A stretch of DNA of 64,000 bases from Serratia fonticola. Lineage in GTDB: Bacteria; Pseudomonadota; Gammaproteobacteria; Enterobacterales; Enterobacteriaceae. The notes under the pieces are model-generated. The model ran no database searches. It was given only the letters and a program-made list of their open reading frames with translations, and had not been told where the DNA came from. Below are positions 26,723 through 35,534 of the stretch, piece after piece. How positions within the stretch are numbered: position 1 is the stretch's first letter; every line of letters starts with the position of its first letter. Where the stretch lies: NCBI RefSeq assembly GCF_006715025.1, contig NZ_VFMK01000001.1:5084001-5148000 (forward strand), given 5' to 3'. Made by a program: the position numbers and the translations under genes.

Positions 26723-26839
26723 CGACTCTCCCTGAATGAATGTTCATCATATAACCTGAGATTACCTCAATAGGTTGATGCGTATCAGGTGAAGTGGCGT
26801 TATTATCGGCAGATTCGCTTTTTGTTCAGAGATTCGCTC

Positions 26840-27454
26840 ATGCTTGAAACCTCATTATTTGTTGCCGGTATCGCCACGCTGGGCATGCTTTCTCCTGGGC
26901 CGGATTTTTTCCTGGTAATTAAAAATGCGGCGCGCTATCAACGCCTGGCGGCAATGATGACGGCACTGGGTGTGATCTGCGGCGTAGCAACCCATATGTC
27001 TTATTGTGTTGCCGGTCTGGCGGTGGTGATCACCACCACGCCCTGGTTGTTCAACATGCTGAAATACGCCGGGGCGGTGTATCTGATCTGGATCGGCATT
27101 CAGGCCTTGTTGTCACGCGGTGGCGGCAAGATGAACGTCAGCAGTCTGCCCCAACAGCAGGTCAGCCTGAAAAGTGCCTTCTTACAAGGTTACCTGTGCA
27201 ATCTGCTCAATCCGAAAGCCACGCTGTTCTTCCTGGCCGTGTTCACTCAGGTACTGCAAATTGACTCCGGTATCGGCGAAAAGCTGTGGTATGCGGGGAT
27301 TATTTTCGGCCTTGCCGCCGTTTGGTGGCCAATACTGGTGTTTTTAATCCAAAGTGGCCCGGTGCGCCGTGGGCTGGAGAAAACACAGAAGGTGGTCGAC
27401 AAGTTGCTGGGTGGGATGTTGATAGCCTTGGGTATCAAAGTCGCGCTTAGCTGA
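26840..27454 (+). CDS. LysE/RhtB-family amino acid exporter
   Basis: The 204-residue protein has the family start with SPGPDFFLVIKNAARY near residue 18, about six membrane segments, and the NLLNPKATLFFLAVF motif near 125. These traits define LysE/RhtB exporters, which expel amino acids such as threonine or homoserine lactone-type compounds; RhtC is a similar E. coli protein but I cannot assign the substrate. Start ATG 26840 gives the usual length; the open frame extends 17 codons upstream without support. Confidence 0.85.
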   Translation: MLETSLFVAGIATLGMLSPGPDFFLVIKNAARYQRLAAMMTALGVICGVATHMSYCVAGLAVVITTTPWLFNMLKYAGAVYLIWIGIQALLSRGGGKMNVSSLPQQQVSLKSAFLQGYLCNLLNPKATLFFLAVFTQVLQIDSGIGEKLWYAGIIFGLAAVWWPILVFLIQSGPVRRGLEKTQKVVDKLLGGMLIALGIKVALS

Positions 27455-27460
27455 AAAACC

Positions 27461-27485
27461 GCGAGGAGCAGCACCCGCTCCTCGC
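27461..27485 (-). terminator. kefC terminator, bidirectional
   Basis: GCGAGGAGC (27461-27469) pairs with GCTCCTCGC (27477-27485). On the minus strand it is followed by GGTTTTT, giving a good intrinsic terminator for kefC that also lies behind the convergent exporter gene. Confidence 0.8.
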
Positions 27486-27493
27486 ATCCCTTT

Positions 27494-29347
27494 CTATCCT
27501 TTCGCTTCCACAACTTCCTCTTCCGGCGCTTTACCATCAATACTGCCGCGCCAGCCGGTTTGCTGCACGCGGGACAGGCGTGTCTTATCCTCTTCGATAG
27601 CCGCAGACAACATCTCTTTGGCCCGTTGCATGCTGGCAATACGGAACTCGGTATCCTGGTAGTTTTCCAGCGTGGCTTCCAGCATTTTCAGGTTATAACG
27701 GCGGAAGGTATCGGCTTTCTCTCGCGCCTCGTAGGCATCCAGCCCGAGCAACTCCAGCGTTTCTCTGCCGATAAGTAACGAACTTTCAAAGGTTTCACGG
27801 GCGGGTTTTTCCACCCCCAGTTGCCGCAGTTGATACCAGTGATCCACATCACGGGCACGCGCCACCACTTTCAGGTGTGGGAAGTGCTGCTTGGCTAACG
27901 CCGTCAATTGCAGGTTGGCTTCCACGTCATCAATGGCATTAATCAGAATTTTGGCGTGCGCCGCGCCCGCCGCCTCCAGCAGTTCGACGCGCGTCGCATC
28001 GCCATAAAACACTTTGGTGCCAAACTTACGCAGCGTTTCGATGTGGTCAGGGTCGTGATCCAACACCACGGTATGTACGCCGTTGGCGAGTAACATACGG
28101 CCAGCGATCTGGCCAAAGCGGCCAAAACCGGCAATGATCACGCTGGCGTTCTCTTCATCGATCACATCCGCAGGGCGATCGTCTTGCGGGGCATTATTCG
28201 CTAACCGGGCAGATATCACCAACAGCAGCGGGGTCGCCGCCATCGACAGTGCGACCGCCAACGTTAGTGATTTAGCCCATTCCAACGGCAACACACCGGC
28301 CATCTGTGCCGCGCCAAAGATCACAAAAGCAAATTCACTGCCCTGCCCCAGTAAAATGGCGAACAGCCCGCGCTGACGCTTTGGCACACCAAGGAGCGGC
28401 GCCATCAGCCACAGCAGCGCGGCTTTGAGTAGCATAAAGCCCAGCAGGAGAGAGGCAATCAGCAGAGGGTGATGGAACAGCGTCCCAAAGTCGATCGACA
28501 TGCCCACGCCGATAAAGAACAGGCCAAGCAGCAAACCTTTAAACGGCTGAATGTCGCTTTCCAGCGCATGGCGGTATTCAGAACTGGCCAGCAACACCCC
28601 GGCAAGGAAAGCGCCCATCGCCATCGAAAGCCCAGCCATTTCCAGCAGGATGCCAAAACCAAATACCAGGAACAGTGCCACTGCGCTAAACACTTCACGC
28701 ATGCCGGAGCGCGCGACAAAGTGCAGTAATGGCCGGGTGACGTAGCGCCCCAGCAACACCACGATGGCCAAGGCACCCACCACTTTGGCAGCAGAAAAGG
28801 CAAATGCGCCCAGCGTTGTCGCGGCTCCGCTGCTCGCCAACAGCGGGATCATCGCCACCAACGGGATCGCCGCGATATCCTGGAACAGCAACACCGCGAA
28901 TGCGCTACGCCCCATCGGCGAAGGCGTCAGGTTACGCTCTCCCATCGCCTGCATGGCAATCGCGGTTGAGGAGAGCGCCAGCGTCAAACCAATCAACACT
29001 GCAATTTGCCAGTTCAACCCCAGGAAATAGCAAAAAGCACTCAACACCAGACCACAGCCGACCATCTGGATACTGCCACCTCCAAACACTGAGGCCCGCA
29101 ACGTCCACAAACGCCGGGGATCCAGCTCCAGGCCGATAATAAACAGCATCAGCACGACGCCAATTTCGGCAAAGGTGAGGATCGACTCGGCATCAGAAAC
29201 CAGCTTCAGGCCCCAGGGGCCGATAATACAACCCGCGATCAGATACCCCAGCACCGATCCCAGCCCCAAGCGCACGGCGATGGGCACAAATAAACCGGCC
29301 GATCCCAGATAAATCAGCCCCTCAATCATCATATTGTGATTATCCAC
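27494..29347 (-). CDS. kefC: Glutathione-regulated potassium-efflux system KefC
   Basis: KefC releases K+ in exchange for protons when electrophiles form glutathione adducts, acidifying and protecting the cell. The 617-residue protein has a CPA2 antiporter domain (about 1-380, with EIGVVLMLFIIGLEL, ERNL and GQGSEFAFVIFG) and a C-terminal RCK/TrkA-N domain (from about 400, with IIAGFGRFGQIAGRML) where glutathione and NADH act. The inhibitory loop region and HALESDIQPFKG are preserved. It overlaps kefF by eight bases, as in E. coli. Confidence 0.95.
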   Translation of the reverse strand: MDNHNMMIEGLIYLGSAGLFVPIAVRLGLGSVLGYLIAGCIIGPWGLKLVSDAESILTFAEIGVVLMLFIIGLELDPRRLWTLRASVFGGGSIQMVGCGLVLSAFCYFLGLNWQIAVLIGLTLALSSTAIAMQAMGERNLTPSPMGRSAFAVLLFQDIAAIPLVAMIPLLASSGAATTLGAFAFSAAKVVGALAIVVLLGRYVTRPLLHFVARSGMREVFSAVALFLVFGFGILLEMAGLSMAMGAFLAGVLLASSEYRHALESDIQPFKGLLLGLFFIGVGMSIDFGTLFHHPLLIASLLLGFMLLKAALLWLMAPLLGVPKRQRGLFAILLGQGSEFAFVIFGAAQMAGVLPLEWAKSLTLAVALSMAATPLLLVISARLANNAPQDDRPADVIDEENASVIIAGFGRFGQIAGRMLLANGVHTVVLDHDPDHIETLRKFGTKVFYGDATRVELLEAAGAAHAKILINAIDDVEANLQLTALAKQHFPHLKVVARARDVDHWYQLRQLGVEKPARETFESSLLIGRETLELLGLDAYEAREKADTFRRYNLKMLEATLENYQDTEFRIASMQRAKEMLSAAIEEDKTRLSRVQQTGWRGSIDGKAPEEEVVEAKG

Positions 29348-29900
29348 GGGTCAGCTCCTGTTCAACCGGCTGCTCACTGTGTTCCATCAGATACTGCATC
29401 AAGCGCTGGCGATAAGCCTCCCCCGCCGCGATCAGCGCCGGTTCGTTACAGGTAAAGGTGTTATGTACGGCAAAATAGGGTTGCCACTTCATGCCACAAT
29501 AAATGGCCGTTGCCTGCAGCGGCTGTGCCAGAGCGGCAAAGTTGGGGTAATCACCCAGTGTGAAATGCTGTTCATCGCCACCGCTGGTCACCGCCCACAG
29601 GCAGTCTTTTCCCACCAAGGCGTTACCTTCGTGGCCATAAGCCCAGCCATGCTCCAGCACTTTGTCGATCCACAGTTTCAGTAACGGCGGCAAGCTGTAC
29701 CACTGCAGCGGATGTTGCAACACCACCATATCGGCCTGCTCCAGCGCCCGCTGCTCGGCATTGATATCGATGTTGAAATCAGGATACAGCTCATACAGCG
29801 CGCGGACCTCCACACCGGGAATGTCTTTCACTGCCTGCAATAATTTTTGATTGGCGTGGGAATGCCGGGGATAAGGATGGGCATAAATAATCAGGATCAT
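29340..29900 (-). CDS. kefF: KefF, ancillary quinone oxidoreductase of KefC
   Basis: KefF is an FMN-dependent NAD(P)H:quinone reductase that binds KefC and is needed for its full activity. The 186-residue flavodoxin-like protein begins MILIIYAHPYPRHSHAN and shows LQHPLQWYSLPPLLKLWID near 85 and SGGDEQHFTLGDYP near 125, all typical of KefF/KefG. Start ATG 29900 fits the family; the open frame adds 19 codons upstream. The pair kefF-kefC forms one operon. Confidence 0.95.
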   Translation of the reverse strand: MILIIYAHPYPRHSHANQKLLQAVKDIPGVEVRALYELYPDFNIDINAEQRALEQADMVVLQHPLQWYSLPPLLKLWIDKVLEHGWAYGHEGNALVGKDCLWAVTSGGDEQHFTLGDYPNFAALAQPLQATAIYCGMKWQPYFAVHNTFTCNEPALIAAGEAYRQRLMQYLMEHSEQPVEQELTRG

Positions 29901-30010
29901 GTGGTTCTCGTTGCTACATGTTATCCAACGAGTATATACCAACCACCGCGCCAGCATTAACCATCAGCGGCACTCCCCTTTGGCTTAAGGAGTCACCGCT
30001 GGTTATATCC

Positions 30011-31243
30011 TTATGGGTACATTCTATTGATAATCTCAAACAAGCGGTCGATCTCCTGTTGGGTGTTGTAATGCATCAACCCAATGCGAACGACACCACC
30101 ACATTGTTCCAGACCCAATTGACGGATCAACCCCAGAGCATAAAAGTGACCATTCCCCACACAAATATTGTGCTCGCCCAAAGCCTTGGCAACCCCTTCA
30201 GGTAACCCGTGGGCAAACGTCACGGCGAAAGTCGGGGTTCTGTCGTTGGCATCAGGCCGATCGATACCGTGCAGACGTGCCCCCTTCACTTGCCGTAGCT
30301 TACACAGGAAATAATCACTGAGGGCTTCTTCGTGCTGGTTAAGCTGGATAAAACTGTCTTGTAAGCGCTGTCGCAATGGCGCCCCCGGTGTTCCCCATTG
30401 CGCCAAGTATTCGATCGCGGCAGACACTCCCGCCAGCCCTTCAAAACTCTGGGTACCCGTTTCGAAACGCCCAGGGCCAAGGTTGGTGGCAGGCTCGACT
30501 TTATAGGGACGTAAAGTTTGCAGCCAGGGTGTAGCCAGATAGGCAATTCCGACGTGGGGGCCAAAAAATTTATAGGCAGAGCACAAAAGTATGTCACACC
30601 CCAGTTCCTGAACGTCAATAAGGCGGTGTGGAGCATAGTGTACAGCGTCTACATAAACCAAAGCTCCCACCTGATGTGCCGCTTTTACGATACGCTTCAC
30701 ATCCACGATCGAGCCGGTGGTGTTTGACGCATAGGTGACAGCCACCAGCCGGGTTCTGGGGCTCAAGCGCTCACAGAGTTTATCTACATCTAACGTACAG
30801 TCCTGCGCATTAATAGGGACTTGATACACAACAGCCTGTTTATCGTCGGCAGCCTGTTGCCAACTGGAAACATTCGAATAGTGATCCAACGCAGTGACGA
30901 TCACTTCATCCCCGGCTTGCCAATCCCGGCTGATTGCCCGGCTCAGTTGAAACGTCAGAGAAGTCATGTTTGCGCCAAAGACAATATTATCCGTTGAGTC
31001 GGCATTCAAGAACGCCCGAACGGACTCTCTGGCCTGTAACATCACGTTCTCGGTGGCCTTGCTGGAAAAATAATACCCACCCAGGTTTGCATTATGGCTA
31101 CCCAGATAGTCAACCATCTTGTCTAACACCGTGCGCGGAACCTGCGAGCCACCGGGGCCATCAAAGAACACCACGCTTTTTCCCTGATGCTGCTGAGCCA
31201 GAGCGCTGAATTGCGCCCTACTTTGTTCAGGCGTAAATTTCAT
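30011..31243 (-). CDS. Class V aminotransferase-fold PLP enzyme (desulfurase-like, no catalytic Cys)
   Basis: The 410-residue protein is a cysteine desulfurase-like class V PLP enzyme of the VC1184 subfamily type. The PLP lysine is K225 in SAYKFFGPHVG and Asp199 in VYVDAVHYAPH holds the cofactor ring; NPN-terminal FFDGPGGSQVP and RFETGTQSFEG also fit. In SufS/CsdA the loop before the C-terminus has Cys in GHHCA; here it reads GHFYALG, so desulfurase chemistry is unlikely. A lyase, epimerase or aminotransferase on a hydroxylated amino acid is possible. Its ATG overlaps the stop of the dioxygenase gene (ATGA). Substrate unknown. Confidence 0.8.
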   Translation of the reverse strand: MKFTPEQSRAQFSALAQQHQGKSVVFFDGPGGSQVPRTVLDKMVDYLGSHNANLGGYYFSSKATENVMLQARESVRAFLNADSTDNIVFGANMTSLTFQLSRAISRDWQAGDEVIVTALDHYSNVSSWQQAADDKQAVVYQVPINAQDCTLDVDKLCERLSPRTRLVAVTYASNTTGSIVDVKRIVKAAHQVGALVYVDAVHYAPHRLIDVQELGCDILLCSAYKFFGPHVGIAYLATPWLQTLRPYKVEPATNLGPGRFETGTQSFEGLAGVSAAIEYLAQWGTPGAPLRQRLQDSFIQLNQHEEALSDYFLCKLRQVKGARLHGIDRPDANDRTPTFAVTFAHGLPEGVAKALGEHNICVGNGHFYALGLIRQLGLEQCGGVVRIGLMHYNTQQEIDRLFEIINRMYP

Positions 31244-31878
31244 GCTGCCCTCGCAGTCAGAACAAAAACGTCCATATGCCCTTCTTCCTCTTTCACGATG
31301 GCACGGATTGGGCAGGCGTTATGCCATAGCTTGCTATCAGCGATCATAATAATTTCGCCATCTTCCAGAATCTTACGGAAAAATGGTGCTTCGCGATTAC
31401 CGTTATAGAGCATGGTTTCTCCCCCAACAATGTTATGCCTGTCGATCCCGATTATGGCGATATGATCAAAACCATCGCGATGTATCCCTTCCGGGGATAC
31501 CGGGGTTTCATCATAGGTCGTCGTAATACGCATCTGGTGGATCTCGATTTCCTGATTGTTCGGGAGATCATTGATCTCAACAAACAATCTGCACATTTCG
31601 CGCATCCCCTCACTTTGCAGCGTCATGGGCAAGAGCGGTTCGAATCGGCGGACAATATTGCCCTGAAAATGGTTAATATCTTCAGATTGTACAAAGTCAT
31701 GTTTGCTCGTCTCTACCACCTTCCCGTCGAGAAAACGCATCACGGAATAACGCCGTAGACGGTACTTGCCATCTGCGTGCTGGGTGTGAGGAAGTGAACT
31801 AAATGAAGGAATAAGTTGAGCAACCGCTTTATGGTCAAGATGAGTGATATGCAGGATATTTTCATGTTTATTTAGCAT
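31240..31878 (-). CDS. 2-Oxoglutarate/Fe(II) amino acid dioxygenase (PF10014 type)
   Basis: The 212-residue protein resembles the isoleucine/leucine/methionine dioxygenase family that hydroxylates free L-amino acids with 2-oxoglutarate and O2. Iron ligands are visible as H133 and D135 in GIHRDGFDH and H186 in KLWHNACPI; Arg192 or Arg210 may bind 2-oxoglutarate. EIHQMRITTTY and GGETMLYNGNREAP are further family-like stretches. AAGGTG precedes ATG 31878. It is first in an operon with the PLP enzyme, between kefF and carB, a place where E. coli carries other genes. Substrate unknown; free amino acid is inference from the family. Confidence 0.78.
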   Translation of the reverse strand: MLNKHENILHITHLDHKAVAQLIPSFSSLPHTQHADGKYRLRRYSVMRFLDGKVVETSKHDFVQSEDINHFQGNIVRRFEPLLPMTLQSEGMREMCRLFVEINDLPNNQEIEIHQMRITTTYDETPVSPEGIHRDGFDHIAIIGIDRHNIVGGETMLYNGNREAPFFRKILEDGEIIMIADSKLWHNACPIRAIVKEEEGHMDVFVLTARAA

Positions 31879-32232
31879 GGTAACACCTTAGTGGGCAGGT
31901 ATGTCTTACAACAGGAAACAACCGTAATTACCATTAAAAATAGATAAAGATATGGCAATTTCAAACCTGAACTAATAAAAACATGAGACATACACCATAA
32001 AATAAGCATAAATAACAACCCACCACCGTGGACAACGAGATCAGAGCAGTGCCTGACGCATTTTATTCGGATACGGCAAGCCTGCCGCTGTCTTGGCAGT
32101 AAGAGACATCACAGATAAATTCAACATTAATGGCGGCATCCGTTCTGCACACCACATGGTCTACGGGTATCAGTGCAACTGATATTGAGGGGATTCGAGA
32201 TCTTTTCGCCTGGCGATAAGCTTTATAAAATC
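31879..32232. other. Spacer between dioxygenase operon and carB
   Basis: The first 150 bases are AT-rich and presumably hold the dioxygenase promoter. The part near 32040-32220 contains open frames without starts on both strands, among them a minus-strand one ending ICDVSYCQDSGRLAVSE at about 32066, and could be a decayed gene. I recognise none of it. Confidence 0.3.
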
Positions 32233-32260
32233 AAAGCCCCGGCCTGACGGCCAGGGCTTT
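32233..32260 (-). terminator. carAB terminator
   Basis: AAAGCCCCGGCC and GGCCAGGGCTTT form a near-perfect stem around TGAC, followed on the minus strand by a T-rich tail. It lies about 35 bases after the carB stop. Confidence 0.8.
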
Positions 32261-32292
32261 GGCAGCACCTGCGTATACCCGGTAGCGCTAAA

Positions 32293-35200
32293 TTACGAAA
32301 TAATACGTGCGTGCAGTTCCTGCAGCGAGGTTACCTGCTCGGTAGGATCCGCCTTCAACGCCATTGCGGTAGCAAAACCGCCGTTCAGCGTGGTGTCGTA
32401 ATGCACTTTGTATTGCAGTGCGCTACGGCGGATCAGCTTGGAGTCCTCAATCGCCTGACGACCTGCCGTGGTATTCACGATATAGGTATACTCGCCATTT
32501 TTGATACGATCCTGAATGTGCGGACGCCCTTCATGTACCTTGTTGACCAGGCGCGGATTGATCCCCGCCTCGCCCAGCACCACGGCGGTGCCGTGCGTAG
32601 CATCCAGCTCAAAGCCCTGCTTGAGCAGGCTGGCGGCTAAATCCACTACGCGGCCTTTGTCACCACTACGTACCGACAGCAATGCACGACCCTGCTTCTT
32701 CATTCCGGAGTTACTGCCCAGCATCGCTTTGGAGAAGGCCTCCGCAAAGGTGCGGCCCACGCCCATTACCTCACCGGTCGAACGCATTTCTGGCCCGAGG
32801 ATCGGGTCAACGCCAGGGAATTTGTTAAACGGCAGCACCACTTCTTTCACCGAATAGTACGGCGGGATAATCTCTTCGGTCACGCCCTGCTCAGCCAGCG
32901 ATTTGCCTGCCATCACGCGCGCCGCCACTTTCGCCAACGGTACACCGGTAGCTTTGGAAACGAACGGGACGGTTCGGGCTGCACGCGGGTTCACTTCGAT
33001 CAGGTAGACCTCGTTGTTCTTCACCGCAAACTGCACGTTCATCAAACCACGTACCTGCAGCTCAAACGCCAGTTTTTCCACCTGCTGGCGCATCACATCC
33101 TGGATCTCTTTGCTCAGGGTGTAGGCAGGCAGTGAACAGGCAGAGTCACCGGAGTGCACGCCTGCCTGCTCGATATGCTCCATGATGCCGCCAATCAGCA
33201 CTCGCTCACCGTCGCAGATCGCATCCACATCGACTTCAACCGCGTCATCCAGGAAGCGATCCAGCAGCACTGGCGCATCGTTGGACACGCTGACCGCATT
33301 CTGGAAGTAACGGCGCAGGTCGACTTCGTCGTAAACAATTTCCATCGCCCGGCCACCCAGCACATAGGATGGACGTACCACCAGCGGGTAACCGATACCG
33401 ACCGCTTTCTCGACCGCCTGTTCGATAGTGGCCACCGTGGCGTTAGCCGGTTGTTTCAGACCCAGGCGGTTCACCGCCTGCTGGAAGCGTTCACGGTCCT
33501 CGGCGCGATCAATCGCATCCGGGCTGGTGCCGATAATAGGTACCCCTGCCGCTTCCAACTCACGCGCCAGTTTCAGCGGCGTTTGCCCGCCGTACTGTAC
33601 GATCACCCCTTTTGGTTTCTCGATACGGACGATTTCCAGTACGTCTTCCAGCGTTACCGGCTCGAAGTACAGACGATCCGAGGTGTCGTAGTCCGTAGAC
33701 ACGGTTTCCGGGTTACAGTTGACCATGATGGTTTCGTAACCGTCTTCACGCAGCGCCAGCGAAGCATGTACGCAGCAATAGTCGAACTCGATACCCTGGC
33801 CGATACGGTTCGGGCCACCGCCCAGCACCATCACCTTTGGACGATCGTTGGTCGGATTGGATTCACACTCTTCTTCATAGGTGGAGTACATGTACGCAGT
33901 ATCGGTCGCGAACTCGGCCGCACAGGTGTCCACACGCTTGTAAACCGGGTGCAGATTGAAGCTGTGGCGCAACTTGCGGATTTCATTTTCTGAAACTCCC
34001 GCCAGCTTGGCCAGGCGCGCATCGGCAAAACCTTTACGCTTCAGCGTGCGCAGGAATTCTGCATTCAGGCCGTTGATACCGGCTTCAGCAACCTGCTCTT
34101 CCAGGCGCACCAGCTCTTCAATCTGGACCAGGAACCAACGATCGATATTGGTCAGGTTGAACACGCCATCGACCGACAGACCGGCGCGGAAAGCATCGGC
34201 GATATACCAGATACGATCCGAACCGGCATCTTTCAGCTCGCGACGGATCTTGGTCAACGCTTCGGGATCGTCCAGACTCACTTTCGGGTCAAAGCCCGTC
34301 GCGCCAACCTCCAGGCCACGCAACGCTTTCTGCAACGATTCTTGCTGGGTGCGGCCGATGGCCATCACTTCGCCTACCGACTTCATCTGTGTGGTCAGGC
34401 GATCGTTGGCCCCAACAAATTTTTCGAAGTTGAAGCGCGGGATCTTGGTTACCACGTAATCGATAGAAGGTTCAAAGGAGGCTGGCGTACGGCCACCAGT
34501 GATGTCATTCATCAGCTCATCAAGGGTATATCCCACTGCCAGTTTGGCGGCAATCTTGGCAATCGGGAAACCGGTGGCTTTCGAAGCCAACGCTGATGAA
34601 CGGGATACGCGCGGGTTCATTTCTATGACGATAAGGCGGCCGGTTTTCGGGTTCACCGAGAACTGCACGTTGGAGCCACCGGTTTCAACGCCGATCTCAC
34701 GCAGTACCGCCATCGAGGCGTTACGCATGATTTGGTACTCTTTGTCGGTCAGCGTTTGCGCTGGCGCTACCGTGATGGAGTCACCGGTATGAATACCCAT
34801 CGCATCGAAGTTTTCGATCGAGCAGACGATGATGCAGTTATCATTCTTATCACGCACCACCTCCATCTCGTACTCTTTCCAGCCGATCAGCGATTCGTCA
34901 ATCAGCAGCTCTTTGGTCGGAGACAGGTCCAGACCGCGCTCGCAGATTTCTTCGAACTCTTCGCGGTTGTAGGCAATACCGCCACCGGTGCCCCCCATGG
35001 TGAATGAAGGACGAATAATGCACGGGAACCCCACATCGGCAGCAACTGCCAACGCTTCTTCCATATTATGAGCAATCCCGGAGCGTGCCGTATCCAAGCC
35101 GATTTTCTTCATGGCAATGTCGAAACGGCGGCGATCTTCGGCTTTGTCGATAGCATCCGCCGTAGCGCCGATCATCGTTACGCCGAACTCGGCTAATACG

Positions 35201-35517
35201 CCTTGGCGCTCCAGTTCCAGCGCACAGTTCAGCGCGGTTTGCCCGCCCATGGTCGGCAACACGGCATCCGGACGCTCTTTCTCAATGATTTTGCGCACCA
35301 CTTCCCAATGGATTGGCTCGATGTAAGTGGCATCGGCCATTTCCGGGTCGGTCATGATGGTTGCCGGGTTCGAGTTGACCAGAATAACGCGGTAACCCTC
35401 TTCACGCAGCGCTTTACACGCCTGGGCGCCGGAGTAGTCGAACTCACACGCCTGGCCGATAACAATCGGGCCAGCGCCGAGGATCAGGATGCTTTTTATA
35501 TCAGTACGTTTTGGCAT
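32293..35517 (-). CDS. carB: Carbamoyl phosphate synthase large chain
   Basis: CarB makes carbamoyl phosphate from ammonia, bicarbonate and two ATP for arginine and pyrimidine synthesis. The 1074-residue protein has the two repeated ATP-grasp halves, each opening with a dinucleotide-like start (SILILGAGPIVIGQACEFDY and VMVLGGGPNRIGQGIEFDY), FTMGGTGGGIAYN and PSYVLGGRAMEIV loops, and a C-terminal allosteric domain after about residue 935. It starts 17 bases after the carA stop and forms the carAB operon. Confidence 0.98.
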   Translation of the reverse strand: MPKRTDIKSILILGAGPIVIGQACEFDYSGAQACKALREEGYRVILVNSNPATIMTDPEMADATYIEPIHWEVVRKIIEKERPDAVLPTMGGQTALNCALELERQGVLAEFGVTMIGATADAIDKAEDRRRFDIAMKKIGLDTARSGIAHNMEEALAVAADVGFPCIIRPSFTMGGTGGGIAYNREEFEEICERGLDLSPTKELLIDESLIGWKEYEMEVVRDKNDNCIIVCSIENFDAMGIHTGDSITVAPAQTLTDKEYQIMRNASMAVLREIGVETGGSNVQFSVNPKTGRLIVIEMNPRVSRSSALASKATGFPIAKIAAKLAVGYTLDELMNDITGGRTPASFEPSIDYVVTKIPRFNFEKFVGANDRLTTQMKSVGEVMAIGRTQQESLQKALRGLEVGATGFDPKVSLDDPEALTKIRRELKDAGSDRIWYIADAFRAGLSVDGVFNLTNIDRWFLVQIEELVRLEEQVAEAGINGLNAEFLRTLKRKGFADARLAKLAGVSENEIRKLRHSFNLHPVYKRVDTCAAEFATDTAYMYSTYEEECESNPTNDRPKVMVLGGGPNRIGQGIEFDYCCVHASLALREDGYETIMVNCNPETVSTDYDTSDRLYFEPVTLEDVLEIVRIEKPKGVIVQYGGQTPLKLARELEAAGVPIIGTSPDAIDRAEDRERFQQAVNRLGLKQPANATVATIEQAVEKAVGIGYPLVVRPSYVLGGRAMEIVYDEVDLRRYFQNAVSVSNDAPVLLDRFLDDAVEVDVDAICDGERVLIGGIMEHIEQAGVHSGDSACSLPAYTLSKEIQDVMRQQVEKLAFELQVRGLMNVQFAVKNNEVYLIEVNPRAARTVPFVSKATGVPLAKVAARVMAGKSLAEQGVTEEIIPPYYSVKEVVLPFNKFPGVDPILGPEMRSTGEVMGVGRTFAEAFSKAMLGSNSGMKKQGRALLSVRSGDKGRVVDLAASLLKQGFELDATHGTAVVLGEAGINPRLVNKVHEGRPHIQDRIKNGEYTYIVNTTAGRQAIEDSKLIRRSALQYKVHYDTTLNGGFATAMALKADPTEQVTSLQELHARIIS

Positions 35518-35534
35518 TTTTTTGTGGCTCCTGA

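Noticed and set aside
33154..33993. Open frame of 279 codons antisense to carB
   Set aside because: Lies fully inside carB, with no ribosome site and an Arg/His/Gln-rich shadow composition.
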